Assembly: GCA_023423715.1 (NCBI GenBank)
Contig: JAFAFC010000006.1
Location: 39,511 to 103,510 of the forward strand
DNA: 64,000 nucleotides
From: Bacteroidota bacterium
GTDB taxonomy: Bacteria; Bacteroidota; Bacteroidia; Flavobacteriales; Weeksellaceae
Direction of reading: 5' to 3'
The notes under the pieces are model-generated. The model was not told the origin of the DNA, did no database searches, and worked only from the letters and a program-made list of their open reading frames with translations. Each line of letters starts with the position of its first letter. Position 1 is the first letter of the stretch. Shown piece after piece: positions 9,043-16,993 of this stretch. A program made the position numbers and the translations under genes.

Positions 9043-9513
9043 ATGAAGAAATTAGCACTCGTATTGATCTTGATGAGCAGTTTTGCTTTTGGGCAAATGC
9101 CGAATATTGAAAGCGTTTGGTTGAATAATAGCAAACCGTATTTGGGAACAATTGGTAAAGAAAATCAAGGTTTGAAGCTGAAGATTAATCTTTCGGAACA
9201 AGACAAAAAAAACGATCAAGCCTATTTTATTTCTGGAAATTCGGTGGTGGATACCACAGTTGCGAATTTTGAAGGAAAGCTAAAAATTACCAAGTACAAA
9301 GACAGCAAAAAGAAAGGCAAAGTTTACGGTGAATACGAAATGGCAGAAGAACCAAAAGGAAAACATAGCGGAATATTCAAAGGAACTTTCGTATATACTT
9401 TTAATTGGAATGATAAAGATGAAGCGATAGAAAATCATCAAATCTCCTTTGAAGGAACATGGAAAAGCTACGATGGAACCTTGTCTTTCCCAACAAAATG
9501 GACCAATAAATAG
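9043..9513 (+). CDS. Small secreted hypothetical protein
   Basis: 156 residues with a clear signal peptide (MKKLALVLILMSSFAFGQ, cleavage after about residue 18). The mature part is Lys-rich and strand-rich (segments such as KGKVYGEYEMAEEPKG and GIFKGTFVYTFNWND), suggesting a small beta-sandwich or lipocalin-like fold. I recognise no named family and assign no function. It follows the alpha-2-macroglobulin terminator and has its own -7 element. The VOC gene starts 29 nt downstream with no terminator between, so they may be co-transcribed. Confidence 0.75.
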   Translation: MKKLALVLILMSSFAFGQMPNIESVWLNNSKPYLGTIGKENQGLKLKINLSEQDKKNDQAYFISGNSVVDTTVANFEGKLKITKYKDSKKKGKVYGEYEMAEEPKGKHSGIFKGTFVYTFNWNDKDEAIENHQISFEGTWKSYDGTLSFPTKWTNK

Positions 9514-9542
9514 ACACTAATTACAAACAAATACAACAAACT

Positions 9543-9989
9543 ATGGCACAATTAAATGTTTACTTAACATTCGACGGAAATTGCGAAGAAGCGTTCAATT
9601 TTTATCAATCTGTTTTCGGAACGGAGATTCCTTTTATGGGAAGATTTGGTGATGTTCCGCCAGAAGAAAATATGCCGCCGATGAGTGATGAGGTGAAAAA
9701 TAGAATCATGCACGTTTCGTTGCCAATTTCTGCGGAAACGGTATTGATGGGTAGCGATACGATGCCTGGAATGCATGAATACAAGGAAGGAAATAACTTT
9801 TCTCTTTCGTTAAATACCAATTCTCGCGAAGAAGCAACGGATTTATTCAACAAGCTTTCTGCGGGTGGAAAAGTAACAATGGAACTTCAAGATACGTTTT
9901 GGGGTGCATTTTTCGGAATGTGGACCGATAAATTCGGAATCAATTGGATGGTGAATTACGACGATCCAACGAAAACGAAACCTCACTAA
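9543..9989 (+). CDS. VOC superfamily (PhnB/glyoxalase-like) protein
   Basis: 148 residues beginning with the typical PhnB-type strand and helix (LNVYLTFDGNCEEAFNFYQSVF) and ending with the matching second beta-alpha-beta-beta-beta half (WGAFFGMWTDKFGINWMVN). Families of this kind are cytoplasmic dimers related to glyoxalases and bleomycin-resistance proteins, often of unknown substrate. The segment HVSLPISAETVLMGSD is the usual beta hairpin that lines the pocket. Probably co-transcribed with the preceding secreted protein; a bidirectional terminator follows. No specific reaction can be named. Confidence 0.85.
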   Translation: MAQLNVYLTFDGNCEEAFNFYQSVFGTEIPFMGRFGDVPPEENMPPMSDEVKNRIMHVSLPISAETVLMGSDTMPGMHEYKEGNNFSLSLNTNSREEATDLFNKLSAGGKVTMELQDTFWGAFFGMWTDKFGINWMVNYDDPTKTKPH

Positions 9990-10012
9990 TCAAAATAGTA
10001 AGTCAAAATAAA

Positions 10013-10036
10013 AACCGCTTTTAAGCGGTTTTTTTT
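10013..10036. terminator. Bidirectional terminator between VOC gene and glycosyltransferase
   Basis: Stem AACCGCTT / AAGCGGTT with a 2 nt loop, a T-run on the plus side and an A-run on the other side. It can end both the rightward VOC unit and the leftward glycosyltransferase unit. Confidence 0.88.
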
Positions 10037-10051
10037 ATGTTGTATTCAATA

Positions 10052-11056
10052 TTAGATTTGATGAAAATGCTTTGGGAAAGCTTCTTGTGGAGTCATTCGA
10101 AGCACGTTCAATTTAATCCACGATTCTAGAAATCCATACCCGTACGAAAACATCTGAATGTAGGTTGAAATAATGGCTAATGCCGCAATGCTGATGTTTT
10201 TCGTTTTCAATAATGCATGGAAAAATACCAAAAGCGTATAAAAACCATAACACATCAAAATGAGTTTGTTTCCAATTAGAAAATACTCGATAAATCCGCA
10301 AATATACCCCAACAAAAATAGCGAAGGAAAAGCAAAAGAAATCTTTACATAATTAGGATGCCTTTGGTTGAGAATTGGTCTCGCACAGCCAAATTGATAC
10401 ACTTGCTTCGAGAATCTTCCAAAATCCGTTCTACGCTTATGATAGACACCAATATTATCGTAAAATGCCGTTGTAAATCCGTTTTCCCATAACGTCATCG
10501 ACAAGTCGGGATCTTCACCAATTCGCATTTCAGAAAAGCCACCAACTTTTTCAAAAGCCGCTTTCCGAACGCCCATATTAAAACTCCTTGGTTGGAATTT
10601 TGATACCGCTTTTTTACTTCCACGAATTCCGCCCGTTGTGAAAACCGATGTCATCGAGTAGGAGATCGCTTTTTGCATCAAATTGAATCCTCGATGGGCT
10701 TTATCAGCGCCACCAAAAGCGTCACAAGGTTGCGAAATGATATTTTCTTTGATGTTTTGAATGTAATCTTTTTCAACAATCACATCCGAATCTACAAAAA
10801 CTAACCAATCGTTGTTGGCTCTTCGAGCACCATAATTTCGAGAAAGTCCGGGCCCCGAATTGTCTTTTCGATAAAAGAAAATCGTCATTCGATCTTGAAA
10901 TAATTCGATCGTTGGACGTAAATCGATTTTGGAACCGTCATCCACGATAATCACTTCAAAGTCTTTATCGGTTTGAAAGGATAGGGATTGCAAAAGCTCA
11001 AAAAGTTCGTCTTTTCGATTAAATATAGCAACAACGATGGAAATAGTGGGTTTCAA
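10052..11056 (-). CDS. Family 2 glycosyltransferase with C-terminal membrane helices
   Basis: 334 residues. The N-terminal GT-A domain opens with ISIVVAIFNRKDELFELLQSL. The nucleotide and metal-binding DxD region reads VFVDSDVIVE, and an EDPDLSMTLWENG segment corresponds to the acceptor/catalytic-base region. Two or three hydrophobic helices near the C-terminus (LFLLGYICGFIEYFLIG and following) anchor it to the inner membrane. The only plausible start is a TTG at 11056: there is no in-frame ATG between the upstream stop and the first beta strand. It lies 55 nt downstream of the RlmL-like gene on the same strand. The substrate is not predictable; surface polysaccharide or glycolipid assembly is likely. 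Confidence 0.88.
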   Translation of the reverse strand: MKPTISIVVAIFNRKDELFELLQSLSFQTDKDFEVIIVDDGSKIDLRPTIELFQDRMTIFFYRKDNSGPGLSRNYGARRANNDWLVFVDSDVIVEKDYIQNIKENIISQPCDAFGGADKAHRGFNLMQKAISYSMTSVFTTGGIRGSKKAVSKFQPRSFNMGVRKAAFEKVGGFSEMRIGEDPDLSMTLWENGFTTAFYDNIGVYHKRRTDFGRFSKQVYQFGCARPILNQRHPNYVKISFAFPSLFLLGYICGFIEYFLIGNKLILMCYGFYTLLVFFHALLKTKNISIAALAIISTYIQMFSYGYGFLESWIKLNVLRMTPQEAFPKHFHQI

Positions 11057-11111
11057 AATAGGTTTGTTTTCAATTAAAATGAAGATTCAAAATCAGATCA
11101 AATCTACGGTT

Positions 11112-12269
11112 TTAGTTTTCTTTAGAGGCTTTTTTGCTTCCTTCGTACATTTCGTACTGTAAAAATCGGGTTTCCAATTTCCCATTGTATAATTTGACTT
11201 TTCGAGAAGGACGCAAACCTACTTTTTTCACCGCTTCTAAATCCGAAGAAATTAGCCAAGCTAATGTGTTTGGATAGCTTTGTTTGAAGGTGTCGCCTAT
11301 TTTCTTGTAAAAATCATCGTATTGAATTGTAATTCGTTCGTCGTATGGCGGATTGAAAACCATCAACAAAGGAAAAAGGTCTTTTTTGCTTTCGAAGAAA
11401 TCTTGCTTTTTTACTTCGATAACGTCTTCTAATTCTGCCGATTCGATGTTTTCACGGGCGTAATTCAACATGCGATTATCGATGTCGTAGCCTACAATTT
11501 TTCCCGTAAATTCTTTAATTCTGTTAATTCGGAATTCCTTTATTTTTTTGAAAAGTTCTTCATCGTAATTGTTCCAATTTTGGAAAGCAAAGTTTTTTCT
11601 GAAAATTTGAGCGGGTAAATCCAAAGCAATCATCGCGGCTTCCACCAAAATAGTTCCACTACCGCACATTGGATCAAGAAAGTTTCCTTTTCCGTCCCAA
11701 CCTGCAATTTGCAACATTCCGGAAGCTAGAACTTCATTAATTGGTGCATCACCTTGCTCACGACGATAACCACGCTTGTAAAGCGGTGCTCCAGACGAAT
11801 CCATCGAAATCGTTACTAAATCTCGGTCAATATGCAAATGAAATTTGATATCAGGATGTTTGGTGTCAATATTTGGACGGTTGTCGTATTTATGGTTGAA
11901 AAAATCAACAATAGCATCCTTCATTTTTAATGTCATGAATTGAGAATGCGTGTATTTTTCTGAGTAAACCGTAGCATCAATCGCAAAAGTTTGGTTGATT
12001 TTCATGTATTGATCCCACGGAAAACGAGAAAGTTTTTCGTAATATTTGTGTTCATTATACGCTTTAAACTCAAAAATAGGAACCAAAATTTTCAAAGCCG
12101 TTCTTGCAGAATAATTGATTTTATAGAGAAATCCAAGATCACCCTCGCAGTTAACGGCGCGGTTTTTCATTTCGACATTTCGGCCGCCGAGCTTTTTAAT
12201 TTCCTCGAAAAGGATGTTTTCTAAGCCAAAAAATGTTTTTATCTGGATTTTTAAATCGTCTGTTTGCAT
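11112..12269 (-). CDS. THUMP-domain class I RNA methyltransferase (RlmL/RlmK N-terminal type)
   Basis: 385 residues from the ATG at 12269; a longer frame upstream is not used because it would run into the divergent gene and past the promoter. The N-terminal THUMP/ferredoxin-like region (residues about 1-160) is followed by a Rossmann methyltransferase domain. The SAM motif LDPMCGSGTILVEAAMIAL and catalytic motif FNPPYDERI (NPPY) identify an N2-guanine methyltransferase like the RlmL half of E. coli RlmKL, which modifies G2445 of 23S rRNA. The family is often misannotated as a DNA adenine methylase. It is divergent from another methyltransferase gene across a 42 bp symmetric promoter region. 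Confidence 0.9.
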   Translation of the reverse strand: MQTDDLKIQIKTFFGLENILFEEIKKLGGRNVEMKNRAVNCEGDLGFLYKINYSARTALKILVPIFEFKAYNEHKYYEKLSRFPWDQYMKINQTFAIDATVYSEKYTHSQFMTLKMKDAIVDFFNHKYDNRPNIDTKHPDIKFHLHIDRDLVTISMDSSGAPLYKRGYRREQGDAPINEVLASGMLQIAGWDGKGNFLDPMCGSGTILVEAAMIALDLPAQIFRKNFAFQNWNNYDEELFKKIKEFRINRIKEFTGKIVGYDIDNRMLNYARENIESAELEDVIEVKKQDFFESKKDLFPLLMVFNPPYDERITIQYDDFYKKIGDTFKQSYPNTLAWLISSDLEAVKKVGLRPSRKVKLYNGKLETRFLQYEMYEGSKKASKEN

Positions 12270-12288
12270 TGGGAATTCTTCTTTACGT

Positions 12289-12308
12289 GCAAAAATAACT
12301 ATTTTTGC
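12289..12308. promoter_or_regulatory. Symmetric back-to-back promoter of two methyltransferase genes
   Basis: A 20 bp inverted repeat with perfect 9 bp arms (GCAAAAATA / TATTTTTGC) and a 2 bp centre. Each arm holds a full -7 element TATTTTTG, one reading right (12300-12307) and one reading left (12290-12297). The rightward element ends 4 nt before the ATG at 12312. The leftward element leaves a leader of about 16 nt. Confidence 0.65.
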
Positions 12309-12311
12309 GGC

Positions 12312-13040
12312 ATGGATTGGTTTGAAGAGTGGTTTGATACACCATATTATCATATTTTATACAATAATCGCGATTATAAGGAGGCTGAAAGCTTTATTTC
12401 GGCATTAACAAAAAATTTAAATTTACCAGAAAAAGCAAAAATTGTGGATTTGGCTTGTGGAAAAGGGAGGCATTCCATTTTTTTGAACAAGCTAGGTTTT
12501 GATGTTTTAGGTTTAGATTTGTCGCAACAAAGTATTGCGTACGACAAAAAATTTGAAAATGAACATCTGAAATTTGAAGTTCACGATATGCGAAATCCGC
12601 TTCCTATAACGGATTTTGATGCGGTTTTTAATTTGTTTACGAGCTTTGGTTATTTCGAAACGGAAGAAGAAGATTTGAATGTTTTTCGATCGGTAAATCA
12701 TGGCTTGAAGTCCGGTGGTTTATTTGTTTTGGATTATCTGAATCGCGAGTTTGTGGAAAGTGGAATTGTTGATTCGTACGATGAAGTTCGAGACGATTTA
12801 ACGTTTCATATTCACAAAGAAATTAAGAATAATTATATCGTTAAAGAAATTAATTTTAAAGATCAAGACGGTTTAGAACGCAAATATTTTGAGCGTGTGA
12901 AACTGCATACGTCGGAAAAAATTAAAGAATATGCCGAAGAATCGGGGTTTGAAAGGGTAAAAATTTGGGGCGATTATCAATTGAATCCTTTTGATGTTCA
13001 CACATCACCGCGTTGCATCACATTATTCCGAAAGAAATAA
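12312..13040 (+). CDS. Class I SAM-dependent methyltransferase
   Basis: 242 residues from the ATG at 12312 (MDWFEEWFDTPYYHILY). An upstream in-frame ATG is rejected because it lies before the promoter element. Motif I reads VDLACGKGRHSIFLNKLGF, the acidic residue of motif II lies in LGLDLS, and motif IV region is FDAVFNLFTSFGYFE. This is a conserved Bacteroidota cytoplasmic methyltransferase of unknown substrate; the HYTSPRC-like C-terminal segment (FDVHTSPRCITLF) is typical. Divergent from the RlmL-like gene, which may hint at a translation-related target, but that is inference only. The -7 element is 5 nt before the start, so the mRNA may be leaderless. Confidence 0.85.
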   Translation: MDWFEEWFDTPYYHILYNNRDYKEAESFISALTKNLNLPEKAKIVDLACGKGRHSIFLNKLGFDVLGLDLSQQSIAYDKKFENEHLKFEVHDMRNPLPITDFDAVFNLFTSFGYFETEEEDLNVFRSVNHGLKSGGLFVLDYLNREFVESGIVDSYDEVRDDLTFHIHKEIKNNYIVKEINFKDQDGLERKYFERVKLHTSEKIKEYAEESGFERVKIWGDYQLNPFDVHTSPRCITLFRKK

Positions 13041-13043
13041 AAT

Positions 13044-13937
13044 TTAAAGTCCTATTTTTCCTAATAGGGCTTTTTTTCTGAGACTTCGGATGTAGTTGAT
13101 TTCTTCTTTGGTTAAAATTCGTTCGTGCTTTTGTTTGGAATACGACTTCATAATTCCAAAAAACTCGGAAAAAGATTTACTTTTCCAAGCAGACTTTAAT
13201 GCAGAAGTGAATGTTAAAGGGTAGTTGAGACCAATATTATAAAAATATTCGCCTAGCTTTTCGGCTTTTTGGGCTTTGTATTGAAAAGCGGTTGGTCGCA
13301 AATGTTTTACCCAAAGATCTTTAATCGTAATCACTTCCCAACCGTGCATTTCGGCAAGCATCACATCGATGTTGTCCCAACCTAAAACGGGACGCAAACC
13401 GGTCATTTGTTGGAAACATTCCTTACGATAGGCTTTAATAGGGCCACGAACGTGATTTTTAGACGAGATATCTTCGAATCGCCAATATTTTTTCTTGTTA
13501 TCAAATTCGAAGGCGCTTTGATAATCGAGAACATCATTTTTAATTTTTACAATTCCAGAAACCATTCCCGCTTTTGGATTTTTTTCAAAAACAGAGTTGA
13601 TTTTAAATAAATAATCGTCTGGAAAAATAATATCCGCATCGTATTTACAAATCACATCAAATTGGCTAAGATCGGCATGTTCTAAGCCTTTGTTGAAGGT
13701 TCGAACGACTTTCGCACCGGGTTGATGTTTAGACTTTTCCAAATTCAGCAAAGAAATTTTTCTAGAAATCGAAGATTCTGAAATGAATTTTTCTATTCGT
13801 TCTTGGGAATGATCCGTTGAGCCATCATTAACCACGATGATCTCAAAATTCTGAAAGCTTTGCATTTCCAAAGATTTTAAGCAATAGATAATGTTTCTTT
13901 CTTCGTTATGAACGGGAATGATGATGAGGAATTTCAT
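13044..13937 (-). CDS. Family 2 glycosyltransferase
   Basis: 297 residues with a GT-A fold: N-terminal FLIIIPVHNEERNIIYCLKSL, then IIVVNDGSTDHSQE, and the DxD motif in CKYDADIIFPDDY. A conserved LGWDNIDVMLAEMHGWE segment supplies the ED-type catalytic region. Unlike the glycosyltransferase near 10.5 kb it has no evident C-terminal membrane helix. It is transcribed leftward after aspA, from which it is separated by 61 nt containing a hairpin. The sugar donor and acceptor are unknown; an envelope glycan role is probable. Confidence 0.88.
   Translation of the reverse strand: MKFLIIIPVHNEERNIIYCLKSLEMQSFQNFEIIVVNDGSTDHSQERIEKFISESSISRKISLLNLEKSKHQPGAKVVRTFNKGLEHADLSQFDVICKYDADIIFPDDYLFKINSVFEKNPKAGMVSGIVKIKNDVLDYQSAFEFDNKKKYWRFEDISSKNHVRGPIKAYRKECFQQMTGLRPVLGWDNIDVMLAEMHGWEVITIKDLWVKHLRPTAFQYKAQKAEKLGEYFYNIGLNYPLTFTSALKSAWKSKSFSEFFGIMKSYSKQKHERILTKEEINYIRSLRKKALLGKIGL
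13048..13077 (+). terminator. Terminator of the methyltransferase gene
   Basis: Stem AGTCCTATT / AATAGGGCT (one G:T pair), loop of 6 nt, then seven T. It overlaps the last codons of the convergent glycosyltransferase gene. Confidence 0.75.
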
Positions 13938-13952
13938 GGGACTTAAGAATCA

Positions 13953-13978
13953 AAGAACCAAGTTTGCACTTGGTTCTT
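13953..13978 (-). terminator. Hairpin between aspA and the glycosyltransferase gene
   Basis: Perfect 11 bp stem (AAGAACCAAGT / ACTTGGTTCTT) with a 4 nt loop. On the minus strand it is followed by a weak T-run, so it may only partly terminate aspA transcription. Confidence 0.6.
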
Positions 13979-13998
13979 CGGGTATTTTATATTGAAAA

Positions 13999-15402
13999 TT
14001 AAATCAAAGAATGTGGATTCAACATATTTGCGGGATCCAAAATCGCATCTAGTTTTTCTTGAGATAAAAGATCGTGCTCTAATACCAAATCGTAAACGCT
14101 TTTTCCTGTTTCTAAAGCTTCTTTAGCGATTTTACTTGAGTTTTTGTATCCGATATAAGGATTCAACGCGGTTACAATTCCGATGCTGTTTTTCACCATG
14201 TTTAAACAAACTTCACGGTTTGCCGTAATACCAGTAACACACTTTTCACGAAGCGTATCCATCGCGTTGCAAAGGAAATGAACATTTTCCATAATTGCGT
14301 GTGAAAGTACCGGTTCCATCACGTTTAATTGCAATTGACCAGCTTCGGCAGCGAAAGTTACGGTAAGGTCGTTTCCAATTACTTTGTAACAAACTTGATT
14401 CACTACTTCAGGAACAACAGGATTCACTTTTCCTGGCATAATAGACGATCCTGGTTGCATTGGCGGAAGGTTGATTTCAAAGAAACCTGCGCGTGGACCA
14501 GATGAAAGCAAACGTAAATCATTACAAATTTTAGAAAGCTTCACCGCAAGACGCTTCATCACAGAAGAGTAAATCACGTATGAACCTGTATCAGGTGTTG
14601 CTTCAACTAAATTTGGAGCCGAAATAATTGGATATCCCGAAATTTCAGCAAGGTTTTTAGCGCATAAATTTGCATAACCAACCGGTGCATTGATTCCCGT
14701 TCCAATCGCCGTTGCGCCCATATTTACTTCAACAAAAAGGTTGGCGTTATTATTTAATTTCGAAAGATCTTCTTCCAAATTTGCTGCATAGGCCTCGAAT
14801 TCTTGTCCTAAAGTCATTGGAACCGCATCTTGAAGCTGCGTTCTACCCATTTTAAGAACATCATTAAATTCTACTCCCTTTGCACGAAATGCCGCTACGA
14901 TTAGTTTTAGTTTTTCTACCAAAAGCTCGTTCAATTGCAGTAAAGCAATTTTGATACTCGTAGGGTAGGCGTCATTCGTAGATTGTGAAAGGTTGATATG
15001 GTCATTCGGAGAACAATACTGATAATCTCCTTTTGCTTTTCCTAGTTTTTCAAGAACGATATTCGCAATTACTTCGTTAGCATTCATGTTTACTGAAGTT
15101 CCTGCACCTCCTTGAATCATGTCGATAGGAAACTGATCATTGAATTTTCCAGCAGCAACTTCGTCACACGCTTCTGCAATTTTAAAATACAATTGTTCAT
15201 CTAAAAATCCCAATTGATAATTGGTTTTCGCAGCTGCTTTCTTTACCAACGCCAATCCTCGAATAAATCTTGGATACGAGGAAAGTAATTGACCCGAAAT
15301 CTTGAAATTATTAATTGCTCTTTGCGTTTGTACACCGTAATACGCGTTTTCTGGAACTTGAAGTTCGCCCAACAAATCTGCTTCTATTCTGTAGCCTTGC
15401 AT
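13999..15402 (-). CDS. aspA: Aspartate ammonia-lyase
   Basis: 467 residues from the ATG at 15402 (MQGYRIEADLLGE). Aspartase reversibly deaminates L-aspartate to fumarate and ammonia. The superfamily signature GSSIMPGKVNPVVPE, which carries the catalytic serine loop, is present. The following text (VVNQVCYKVIGNDLTVTF, AEAGQLQLNVMEPV, IGIVTALNPYIGYKNS) resembles AspA much more closely than class II fumarase. The GATAIGTGINAP segment is also conserved. Own promoter-like element upstream, single gene or followed by weak read-through into the glycosyltransferase. Cytoplasmic homotetramer in known members. Confidence 0.93.
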   Translation of the reverse strand: MQGYRIEADLLGELQVPENAYYGVQTQRAINNFKISGQLLSSYPRFIRGLALVKKAAAKTNYQLGFLDEQLYFKIAEACDEVAAGKFNDQFPIDMIQGGAGTSVNMNANEVIANIVLEKLGKAKGDYQYCSPNDHINLSQSTNDAYPTSIKIALLQLNELLVEKLKLIVAAFRAKGVEFNDVLKMGRTQLQDAVPMTLGQEFEAYAANLEEDLSKLNNNANLFVEVNMGATAIGTGINAPVGYANLCAKNLAEISGYPIISAPNLVEATPDTGSYVIYSSVMKRLAVKLSKICNDLRLLSSGPRAGFFEINLPPMQPGSSIMPGKVNPVVPEVVNQVCYKVIGNDLTVTFAAEAGQLQLNVMEPVLSHAIMENVHFLCNAMDTLREKCVTGITANREVCLNMVKNSIGIVTALNPYIGYKNSSKIAKEALETGKSVYDLVLEHDLLSQEKLDAILDPANMLNPHSLI

Positions 15403-15422
15403 AGTTGTCTTTTTTTTGAGGT

Positions 15423-15430
15423 TAAAGGTA
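15423..15430 (-). promoter_or_regulatory. Probable -7 element of aspA
   Basis: TACCTTTA on the minus strand is a one-base variant of TAnnTTTG, 20 nt before the aspA start codon. Confidence 0.4.
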
Positions 15431-15444
15431 AAAATAAAAGGCAT

Positions 15445-15471
15445 AAAAAAAAATACATCCGAAGATGTATT
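15445..15471 (-). terminator. Terminator-like hairpin upstream of aspA
   Basis: Stem AATACATC / GATGTATT with a TTCG-type tetraloop, followed on the minus strand by a run of T. It lies after the amidase stop (15483) and before the aspA promoter, so it should end the amidase transcript. Confidence 0.88.
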
Positions 15472-15482
15472 CTTAATTGGTG

Positions 15483-16514
15483 TTACTTAGGGTATTTCTG
15501 AAGTAAAGCTTGTAGAATTGCGTAGGTTTCTACATCCATAATTCCGTCACATAATTGAGGTCGGAAGTGATATTGAAAGGCTTCAATTGTTTTTTTCGTA
15601 GCGTCATCATACGTTCCCGATGGTTCAATTCCGTATCCGAAATTCTTTAACATAGATTGAATTTTAAAGATAAATGGTGACGAGTTCACTTGCATCGCAA
15701 ATTCATCAGGAAGGGTTTGGTTTACGAAGCTTTGTTTGGTTGCTTCATCATACCACATTCCGATTTGATATTCGTCATACAATCTTTTCCAAGGAAATGT
15801 AGATCCTGGATCTTGCTTTCTTGTAGGGGCAATATCCGAATGAGCCAAAATGTACGTTGGTGGAACTTGATAACGATTAGCAAGATCTTTCACCAAGGCA
15901 GCTACTTTTTTAATCTGCCAGTCTGGAAACTCAACAAATACTTTCTTACCAGCAATTGTGGAATAACCCGCATTTACGATTTCAATTCCGATAGAAGTGT
16001 CATTTAACTGTTCAAAACCTCTCCAATGACTTACTCCTGCGTGATACGAACGTTTATTTTCATCTACCAACTGATAAATTTCTTGATCGTCGGTGTCGTT
16101 TACTAGATAATGAGCACTTACACTTTGTTGCGTAAGAACTGAAATGGATTTTTCATTATTTAATGCCGTATAGTGAAGAATAATGAAACGTTGTCTAAAG
16201 TTTTGGGCAACGGCAGGGAAGTAATTTTTAGTAACCGTATAGCCGTTTGGTTTTGCCGAAACGATAGAACCGTAACTGATGGTGTTGTCATTTTTGCTAG
16301 CATCGGCAATATTGGTTGTAAAAAAATCATTATTTCCGATATGATTTACTTGCGGTTTTGTTTGTACTGGAGCAACGGGTTTTGGAGTTTGTGCCGTTGG
16401 TTGAGCCGGTTTAGGCGTGGTTGGTTTTACAGGTGTTACTTTTTTTTGAGTAGCACATGAACTTAATGTTAAGGCTAAAGATGTGAGGTATAAGAATTTA
16501 GGGTTAATCTTCAT
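15483..16514 (-). CDS. Lipoprotein N-acetylmuramoyl-L-alanine amidase (Amidase_2) with peptidoglycan-binding domain
   Basis: 343 residues. A lipoprotein signal (lipobox LSSC at about residues 17-20) and a Pro/Thr/Lys-rich linker are followed by a zinc amidase domain of the AmiD/T7-lysozyme type. The zinc ligands are the His of FIILHYTA, the His of LAHSDIAP and the Asp of KQDPGSTFPW. A C-terminal PG_binding_1-like domain (ending GIMDVETYAILQALL) follows. The enzyme should cut the amide bond between MurNAc and L-alanine and sit in the outer membrane facing the periplasm. AmiD-type enzymes act in cell-wall recycling or turnover. Confidence 0.92.
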   Translation of the reverse strand: MKINPKFLYLTSLALTLSSCATQKKVTPVKPTTPKPAQPTAQTPKPVAPVQTKPQVNHIGNNDFFTTNIADASKNDNTISYGSIVSAKPNGYTVTKNYFPAVAQNFRQRFIILHYTALNNEKSISVLTQQSVSAHYLVNDTDDQEIYQLVDENKRSYHAGVSHWRGFEQLNDTSIGIEIVNAGYSTIAGKKVFVEFPDWQIKKVAALVKDLANRYQVPPTYILAHSDIAPTRKQDPGSTFPWKRLYDEYQIGMWYDEATKQSFVNQTLPDEFAMQVNSSPFIFKIQSMLKNFGYGIEPSGTYDDATKKTIEAFQYHFRPQLCDGIMDVETYAILQALLQKYPK

Positions 16515-16535
16515 AGTGTCGTGTTAATTAAGCAC

Positions 16536-16543
16536 CAAAAATA
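16536..16543 (-). promoter_or_regulatory. -7 promoter element of the amidase gene
   Basis: TATTTTTG on the minus strand matches TAnnTTTG and leaves a leader of about 17 nt. Confidence 0.6.
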
Positions 16544-16566
16544 CTCATTTTTTTTTTCAAAAAGAT

Positions 16567-16597
16567 TTGGAGGTTTCGAAAATACGTTCTATATTTG
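16567..16597 (+). promoter_or_regulatory. Promoter of the tRNA cluster
   Basis: TTG at 16567-16569, 20 nt spacer, TATATTTG at 16590-16597: a full Bacteroidota -33/-7 promoter about 44 nt before tRNA-Ser. Confidence 0.75.
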
Positions 16598-16640
16598 CAC
16601 TCGCAATTACGGAACAGAAGCTCTTAAAAATATTGCATAA

Positions 16641-16725
16641 GGAGGGTTGCCGGAGTGGTTAACGGAGCAGTTTGCTAAACTGTCGACGCGAAAGTGTCGC
16701 GTGGGTTCGAATCCCACACCCTCCG
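16641..16725 (+). tRNA. tRNA-Ser (anticodon GCT)
   Basis: 85 nt class II tRNA. Acceptor stem GGAGGGT / ACCCTCC, discriminator G, anticodon loop TTGCTAA, a long variable arm and the T-loop TTCGAAT. Reads AGC/AGU codons. The 3' CCA is not encoded. First of three clustered tRNA genes. Confidence 0.97.
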
Positions 16726-16738
16726 CAACCGGTAAACA

Positions 16739-16813
16739 CGGGGTGTAGCGTAGTCCGGTCATCGCGCCTGGTTTGGGACCAGGAGGTCGCAGGTTCGAAT
16801 CCTGCCACCCCGA
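16739..16813 (+). tRNA. tRNA-Pro (anticodon TGG)
   Basis: 75 nt. Acceptor stem CGGGGTG / CACCCCG with discriminator A, anticodon arm CCTGG-TTTGGGA-CCAGG, T-loop TTCGAAT. It lies 13 nt after tRNA-Ser. CCA is not encoded. Confidence 0.97.
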
Positions 16814-16820
16814 CAAAAGA

Positions 16821-16844
16821 AAATTCCTTCGGGAATTTTTTTTT
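16821..16844 (+). terminator. Terminator after tRNA-Pro
   Basis: Stem AAATTCC / GGAATTT with a TTCG loop and a run of T, between tRNA-Pro and tRNA-Arg. It may lower or stop expression of tRNA-Arg from the upstream promoter. Confidence 0.75.
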
Positions 16845-16858
16845 ACACATTTTTTTTA

Positions 16859-16932
16859 GGGTGCGTAGCTCAGCTGGATAGAGCATCTGCCTTCTAAGCA
16901 GACGGTCACAGGTTCGAATCCTGTCGCGCTCA
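16859..16932 (+). tRNA. tRNA-Arg (anticodon TCT)
   Basis: 74 nt. Anticodon arm TCTGC-CTTCTAA-GCAGA, T-arm ACAGG-TTCGAAT-CCTGT, discriminator A. The acceptor stem GGGTGCG / CGCGCTC pairs with two wobble pairs (G2:U71 and U4:G69). Reads AGA codons. It is separated from tRNA-Pro by a terminator-like hairpin. Confidence 0.95.
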
Positions 16933-16933
16933 C

Positions 16934-16968
16934 AAAAAGAGAAATCAATTTATTGGTTTCTCTTTTTT
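16934..16968 (+). terminator. Terminator after tRNA-Arg
   Basis: Long stem starting AAAAAGAGAAA and closing TTTCTCTTTTT, extended inward by CAAT/ATTG pairs, followed by T residues. Confidence 0.85.
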
Positions 16969-16993
16969 GCTTTAATATTCTCATATTTATACT

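Noticed and set aside
16607..16886. Open frames on the minus strand across the tRNA genes, with text such as VAGFEPATSWSQTRR
   Set aside because: This is the well-known false protein produced by translating tRNA-Pro and tRNA-Arg backwards; the tRNAs explain the sequence.
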